A stretch of DNA of 64,000 nt from Variovorax sp. WS11 (lineage in GTDB: Bacteria > Pseudomonadota > Gammaproteobacteria > Burkholderiales > Burkholderiaceae_C): positions 4,131,435 to 4,195,434 of the forward strand of contig NZ_JAAGOW010000001.1 of assembly GCF_010499245.1 (NCBI RefSeq), read 5' to 3'. Both the position numbers and the translations under genes were made by a program. Of this stretch, positions 60,407-64,000 are shown piece after piece (position 1 is the stretch's first letter; every line of letters starts with the position of its first letter). The notes under the pieces are model-generated. The model had not been told where the DNA came from and did not search any database. It saw only the letters and a program-made list of their open reading frames with translations.

Positions 60407-61147
60407 TCACGCGCCGGGGCTGAAGCGGTCGACGCGGTCGGTAACGACGCCGTCGGTGCCGAGCCCGGTCAGCCAGCGGGCCACCGATTCGTCGTTGACG
60501 GTGTAGCTCAGCGCGCGCATGCCGGCGGCATGCACCTGGGCCACGATGGCGGTGTCCCACAGCGCGTAGTTGCAGACGATCGCCGCGCAGTCCAGCCGGC
60601 GCGCGGTGGCCAGCCAGCCGTCCCACAAGGTATCGAGCAGCAGTCCGCGCGGCAGGCCGGGCTGTGCCGAGTGTGCGCCCTCGAGGGATTTGGGCGAGAA
60701 GGAGGTGAGGAAGGGCGGCGCAAGATCGGTGGCCGTCCAGAGCCTGCCCGCCAGCTTCGCGACCGCCTCGCCGGTGCGCCGCTCGATGCCGGGCGTGGGC
60801 TTGATCTCGATGTCGAGCAGATGGCGATTGGCCAGGCAGAAGCGGATCAGCGCTTCGAGTGTGGGCATCGGCTCGCCGGCGTAGCGGCGCGAGTGCCAGC
60901 CGCCGGCATCGAGCTGGGCGAGCGCGCTCCACGGCTGCTCGCCCGCGATGCCATGGCCGTTGCTGGTGCGCTCCAGGGTGCTGTCGTGCAGCAGGAAGGG
61001 CACGCCGTCGGCGCTGAGCTTGGCATCGCACTCGAACATGCGATAGCCGTGATCGGCGCCCAGGCGGAATGCGGCGAGGGTGTTTTCCGGGGCCAGCCTG
61101 CCGGCGCCGCGATGCGCGATCCAGAAAGGGTAGGGCCAGGGTTTCAT
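60407..61147 (-). CDS. ugpQ: Glycerophosphodiester phosphodiesterase
   Basis: The enzyme hydrolyses glycerophosphodiesters to glycerol-3-phosphate and an alcohol in the cytoplasm. The 246-residue TIM barrel shows IAHRGAGRLAPENTLAAFRL, the ECDAKLSADGVPFLLHD metal site and LLDIEIKP. Its ATG overlaps the ugpC stop (ATGA). It completes the ugp set and feeds on phosphodiesters imported by UgpBAEC. Confidence 0.95.
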   Translation of the reverse strand: MKPWPYPFWIAHRGAGRLAPENTLAAFRLGADHGYRMFECDAKLSADGVPFLLHDSTLERTSNGHGIAGEQPWSALAQLDAGGWHSRRYAGEPMPTLEALIRFCLANRHLLDIEIKPTPGIERRTGEAVAKLAGRLWTATDLAPPFLTSFSPKSLEGAHSAQPGLPRGLLLDTLWDGWLATARRLDCAAIVCNYALWDTAIVAQVHAAGMRALSYTVNDESVARWLTGLGTDGVVTDRVDRFSPGA

Positions 61148-62151
61148 GCGGCGCGCTTGCCGGAGCCGGCGTCGAACCAGTGCAGCTTGTCCTGCCGCGC
61201 CGCGATCTTCACCGTGTCGCCGGCCACCGGCGCCGGCTGGCTTTCGTCGGCACGCACCACCAGCTGCTCGTCGCCGACGCGGCCGTAGATCAGCCGCTCG
61301 GCGCCCAGCAGCTCGACATACTCGACCTGCACCGACCAGCCGCTCGCGTCGAGCGTGAGGTGCTCCGGACGGATGCCGAGGATCATCCCGGGGCGCACGC
61401 CCGGCGCGTGCTTGAGCAGGTTCATCGGTGGCGAGCCGATGAAACTGGCGACGAAGGTGGTGGCGGGGCGCGCATACACCTCCTCGGGCGTGCCGAACTG
61501 GTCCATCACGCCGGCGTTCATCACGATGATGCGCTGCGCCAGCGTCATCGCCTCGACCTGGTCGTGGGTGACGAAGAGCGAGGTGATGCCCAGCTCGCGG
61601 TGCAGCTTCTGGATCTCCAGGCGGGTTTGTGCGCGCAGCTTGGCGTCCAGGTTGGACAGTGGCTCGTCGAACAGGAAGACCTGCGGCTGCCGCACGATCG
61701 CACGGCCCATGGCCACGCGCTGGCGCTGGCCGCCGGAAAGTTCGCGCGGCTTGCGATCGAGCAGGTGGCCGAGCTCGAGGATCTTGGCGGCCTTGTCCAC
61801 GCGCGCCTTGATCTCCTCCTTGGGCACCTTCGCGATCTTGAGCCCATAGGCCATGTTGTCGAAGTTCGACATGTGCGGGTAGAGCGCGTAGTTCTGGAAC
61901 ACCATCGCGATGTCGCGCCGGGCCGGTTCGATGTCGTTCACCACGCGGTTGCCGATGGCGATCTCGCCCGCGCTGATTTCCTCCAGGCCCGCGACCATGC
62001 GCAGGAGCGTGGATTTGCCGCAGCCCGAGGGACCGACGATGACGACGAATTCGCCGTCCTTGACGTCGGCCGAGACGCCGTGGATGACTTGGTTGGCCTT
62101 GGCCCCGTGGCCGTAGCGCTTGATGACGTTGCGAAGAGAGATGGCAGCCAT
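61144..62151 (-). CDS. ugpC: Glycerol-3-phosphate ABC importer ATP-binding protein
   Basis: The 335-residue CUT1-type ATPase has Walker A VGPSGCGKST, signature LSGGQRQRVAMGRAIV, Walker B VFLFDEPLSNLDA, H-loop VTHDQVEAM and a C-terminal TOBE/MalK-type regulatory domain. It energises uptake of glycerol-3-phosphate and its diesters. It lies 22 bp after ugpE and overlaps ugpQ. Confidence 0.95.
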   Translation of the reverse strand: MAAISLRNVIKRYGHGAKANQVIHGVSADVKDGEFVVIVGPSGCGKSTLLRMVAGLEEISAGEIAIGNRVVNDIEPARRDIAMVFQNYALYPHMSNFDNMAYGLKIAKVPKEEIKARVDKAAKILELGHLLDRKPRELSGGQRQRVAMGRAIVRQPQVFLFDEPLSNLDAKLRAQTRLEIQKLHRELGITSLFVTHDQVEAMTLAQRIIVMNAGVMDQFGTPEEVYARPATTFVASFIGSPPMNLLKHAPGVRPGMILGIRPEHLTLDASGWSVQVEYVELLGAERLIYGRVGDEQLVVRADESQPAPVAGDTVKIAARQDKLHWFDAGSGKRAA

Positions 62152-62173
62152 TGCGTCGTTGCTTCTTTGTCGG

Positions 62174-63022
62174 TTATTTCTCGGTATCCACGAGGCCCTT
62201 GACGAACCAGCGCTGCATCAGCACCACCACGATCGCCGGCGGCACCAGCGCCAGGATGGCCGTGGCCATCACCAGGTTCCAGTCCACCGCGGCGTCGCCC
62301 GAAGCGATCATTCGCTTGATGCCGATCACCACCGGGTACATGTCCTCGCTGGTGGTGGCCAGGAGCGGCCACAGGTATTGATTCCAGCCGTAGATGAACT
62401 GGATCACGAACAGCGCCGCGATCGAGGTCTGCGACAGCGGCACCAGGATGTCCTTGAAGAAACGCATCGGCCCGGCGCCGTCCATGCGTGCCGCTTCCAC
62501 CAGCTCGTCGGGCACGCTCAGGAAGAACTGGCGGAACAGGAACGTGGCGGTGGCCGACGCGATCAGCGGCACCGTCAGCCCCGCGTAGGTGTTGAGCATG
62601 TTGAGGTCTGCCAGCACCTTGTAGGTGGGCAGGATGCGCACCTCCACCGGCAGCATCAGGGTCACGAAGATCATCCAGAAGACGATCTTCTTGAACGGGA
62701 AGCGGAAGTACACGATGGCGAAGGCCGACAGCAGCGAGATCGCGATCTTGCCGATGCTGATGACCAGCGCCGTGACCAGGCTGATCCACATCATGCGGCC
62801 CACCACCACGCGCGCGCCCTGGGTGTCGGCGCCCAGCAAGGCTGCGGTGTAGTTCTCGACCATGTGGCCGCCCGGCAGGAGCGGCATGGGCACCTGCAGG
62901 ATCGCGTCGCGCGTGTGCGTAGAGGCGACGAAGGCCAGGTAGATGGGGAAGGCCACGATGGCGATGCCCAGGATCAGCACCACATGCGACAGGACGGTGA
63001 GGCCGGGGCGGCGTTCAACCAT
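62174..63022 (-). CDS. ugpE: Glycerol-3-phosphate ABC importer permease UgpE
   Basis: The 282-residue inner-membrane protein has six helices and the cytoplasmic EAA loop EAARMDGAGPMRFFKDILVPL, typical of CUT1 permeases. It opens MVERRPGLTVLSHVVLILGI and contains the long periplasmic loop with LPGGHMVENYTAALLGAD. It pairs with UgpA, 63 bp upstream. Confidence 0.94.
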   Translation of the reverse strand: MVERRPGLTVLSHVVLILGIAIVAFPIYLAFVASTHTRDAILQVPMPLLPGGHMVENYTAALLGADTQGARVVVGRMMWISLVTALVISIGKIAISLLSAFAIVYFRFPFKKIVFWMIFVTLMLPVEVRILPTYKVLADLNMLNTYAGLTVPLIASATATFLFRQFFLSVPDELVEAARMDGAGPMRFFKDILVPLSQTSIAALFVIQFIYGWNQYLWPLLATTSEDMYPVVIGIKRMIASGDAAVDWNLVMATAILALVPPAIVVVLMQRWFVKGLVDTEK

Positions 63023-63085
63023 GGCGTTGCCTCTGGGGAAAGGGGAGGGAAGGGGCGACGGAATCTGCGACGGAATTGGCGGCCA

Positions 63086-63967
63086 TCAGTACTGGACCTT
63101 CTTTTCAACGTAGCGGAACTGGATCACCGTCAGCACGACGACGATCACCATCAGCACCACGGACTGCGCGGCCGAGCCGCCCAGGTCCAGCGCCTTGAAG
63201 CCGTCGTGCCACACCTTGTAGACCAGGATCGCGGTGTCGCGCCCCGGCCCGCCTTCGGTCGTCGCATGCACGATCGCGAAGGTGTCGAAGAAGGCGTAGA
63301 CGATGTTGATCACCAGCAGGAAGAAGGTGGTGGGCGACAGCAGCGGGAACTGGATGGTGACGAAGCGCCGCAGCGGCCCGGCGCCGTCGATGGAGGCGGC
63401 CTCGATCAGTGCCTTGGGGATGGACTGCAGGCCCGCCAGGAAGAACAGGAAGTTGTAGGAGATCTGCTTCCACACGGCGGCCACCACGATCAGCGTCAGC
63501 GCCTGGTTGGAGTTGAGCAGATGGTTCCAGTCCACACCGATGTAGCGCAGAAAGTACGACACCACCCCGATGCTGGGCGAGAACATGAACACCCACAGCA
63601 CGCCCGCAATGGCCGGCGCCACGGCGTAGGGAATGATCAGGAAGGTCTTGTAGACCAGGCCGCCTCGCAGGATGCGGTCGGCGAAGACGGCCAGCATCAG
63701 CGACAGCGCGATGCCGCTGCCGGCCACCAGCACTGAAAAGAGCGCCGTGACCTTGAAGGATTCGACGTAGGCCGGATCGTCGAACAGGGTCTGGAAGTTC
63801 TCCAGGCCGACGAAGGCGGTGGAGGTGCCGAAGGCGTCTTCCGACTGCAGCGATTGCCAGATGGCCTGGCTTGCCGGCCAGAAGAAGAACACCAGGATCA
63901 CCGCCATCTGCGGCGCGACCAGCAGCCAGGGCAGCCAGGCCGACCGGAAAAGAACGCGTTTCTCCAT
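63086..63967 (-). CDS. ugpA: Glycerol-3-phosphate ABC importer permease UgpA
   Basis: The 293-residue inner-membrane protein has six helices and the EAA loop EAASIDGAGPLRRFVTIQFP. MEKRVLFRSAWLPWLLVAPQ at the start and the C-terminal VLMVIVVVLTVIQFRYVEKK helix are normal. The ugpB receptor gene is expected just beyond the right edge. The last 33 bases of the window hold the ribosome-site region (GGAGGG) of this gene. Confidence 0.95.
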   Translation of the reverse strand: MEKRVLFRSAWLPWLLVAPQMAVILVFFFWPASQAIWQSLQSEDAFGTSTAFVGLENFQTLFDDPAYVESFKVTALFSVLVAGSGIALSLMLAVFADRILRGGLVYKTFLIIPYAVAPAIAGVLWVFMFSPSIGVVSYFLRYIGVDWNHLLNSNQALTLIVVAAVWKQISYNFLFFLAGLQSIPKALIEAASIDGAGPLRRFVTIQFPLLSPTTFFLLVINIVYAFFDTFAIVHATTEGGPGRDTAILVYKVWHDGFKALDLGGSAAQSVVLMVIVVVLTVIQFRYVEKKVQY

Positions 63968-64000
63968 ATCCCTCCAAACCCTAAAAAACGAAACGCCCGC

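Overview
The window is a piece of a high-GC betaproteobacterial chromosome, most likely Comamonadaceae and close to Variovorax. This rests on gene content and order: ispB | rplU-rpmA-obgE-proB, hemA-prfA-prmC-grxD, ugpA-E-C-Q, a Bug-type solute receptor and a LytS/LytTR pair beside argH. It also rests on GTG starts, ATGA/GTGA overlaps and intergenic hairpin repeats. The genus is an inference from reading, not from a search. There is no prophage, CRISPR array or rRNA; one insertion sequence and one tRNA are present.

Layout. 1-11.5 kb, envelope and surface sugars: a glycosyltransferase cut by the window edge, an OpgC-type acyltransferase, an SGNH esterase, an ECF sigma/anti-sigma pair divergent from a DUF3455 lipoprotein, a membrane/TPR-like protein, a rhomboid protease, and a GT2 - UDP-xylose synthase - UDP-glucose dehydrogenase operon. 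11.5-16 kb: argH divergent from a LytS-type kinase, a LytTR regulator and an AI-2E-family transporter. 16-20 kb: PPC-domain and DUF3606 proteins, an MHS-family transporter, an FMN alpha-hydroxy-acid oxidase and cyanase behind a good sigma-54 promoter. 20-27.5 kb: a nucleoside uptake and salvage operon (BMP receptor, ABC ATPase, two permeases, cdd, deoC, deoA). Its second permease is frameshifted, and a 160-bp hairpin element overlaps the end of cdd. 27.6-29.6 kb: an IS1634-like element whose terminal repeat supplies the stop codon of the next gene.

29.6-34.6 kb is a compact catabolic cluster on the minus strand. It encodes a probable arylmalonate decarboxylase, a LysR regulator, a mandelate-racemase/enolase-superfamily protein with altered catalytic residues, a Bug receptor and an FMN alpha-hydroxy-acid dehydrogenase. 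These could form a route from an arylmalonate or aryl-hydroxymalonate to a 2-oxo acid. 34.7-40.5 kb holds a Tat-exported phospholipase C, a small lipoprotein, an RpiR regulator and PbpC; two copies of a REP-like hairpin are translated inside pbpC. 40.7-42.9 kb holds small orphan proteins and tRNA-Pro(CGG).

42.9-57.5 kb is housekeeping: ispB, rplU, rpmA, obgE, proB, rppH, proS, a lytic transglycosylase, a CorC-type transporter, an orphan Lon-like AAA ATPase, a cupin, grxD, prmC, prfA and hemA. 57.6-64 kb holds a small membrane protein, a large MscS-type channel and the ugp glycerol-3-phosphate operon, which runs off the right edge.

The strongest unexplained signals are four. First, a 66-bp element in three copies (22693, 52015, 60295) begins with ATG, encodes a similar ~20-residue peptide and ends in GTGAGC; at two copies that GTG is the start codon of the next gene. 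Second, two matched divergent ECF-type promoters (TGAATCC-N16-CGTAYC) face the sigma gene and the DUF3455 gene. Third, REP-like hairpins are read as protein in two different frames of pbpC. Fourth, the arylmalonate decarboxylase cluster. No gene-free stretch exceeds 300 bases.
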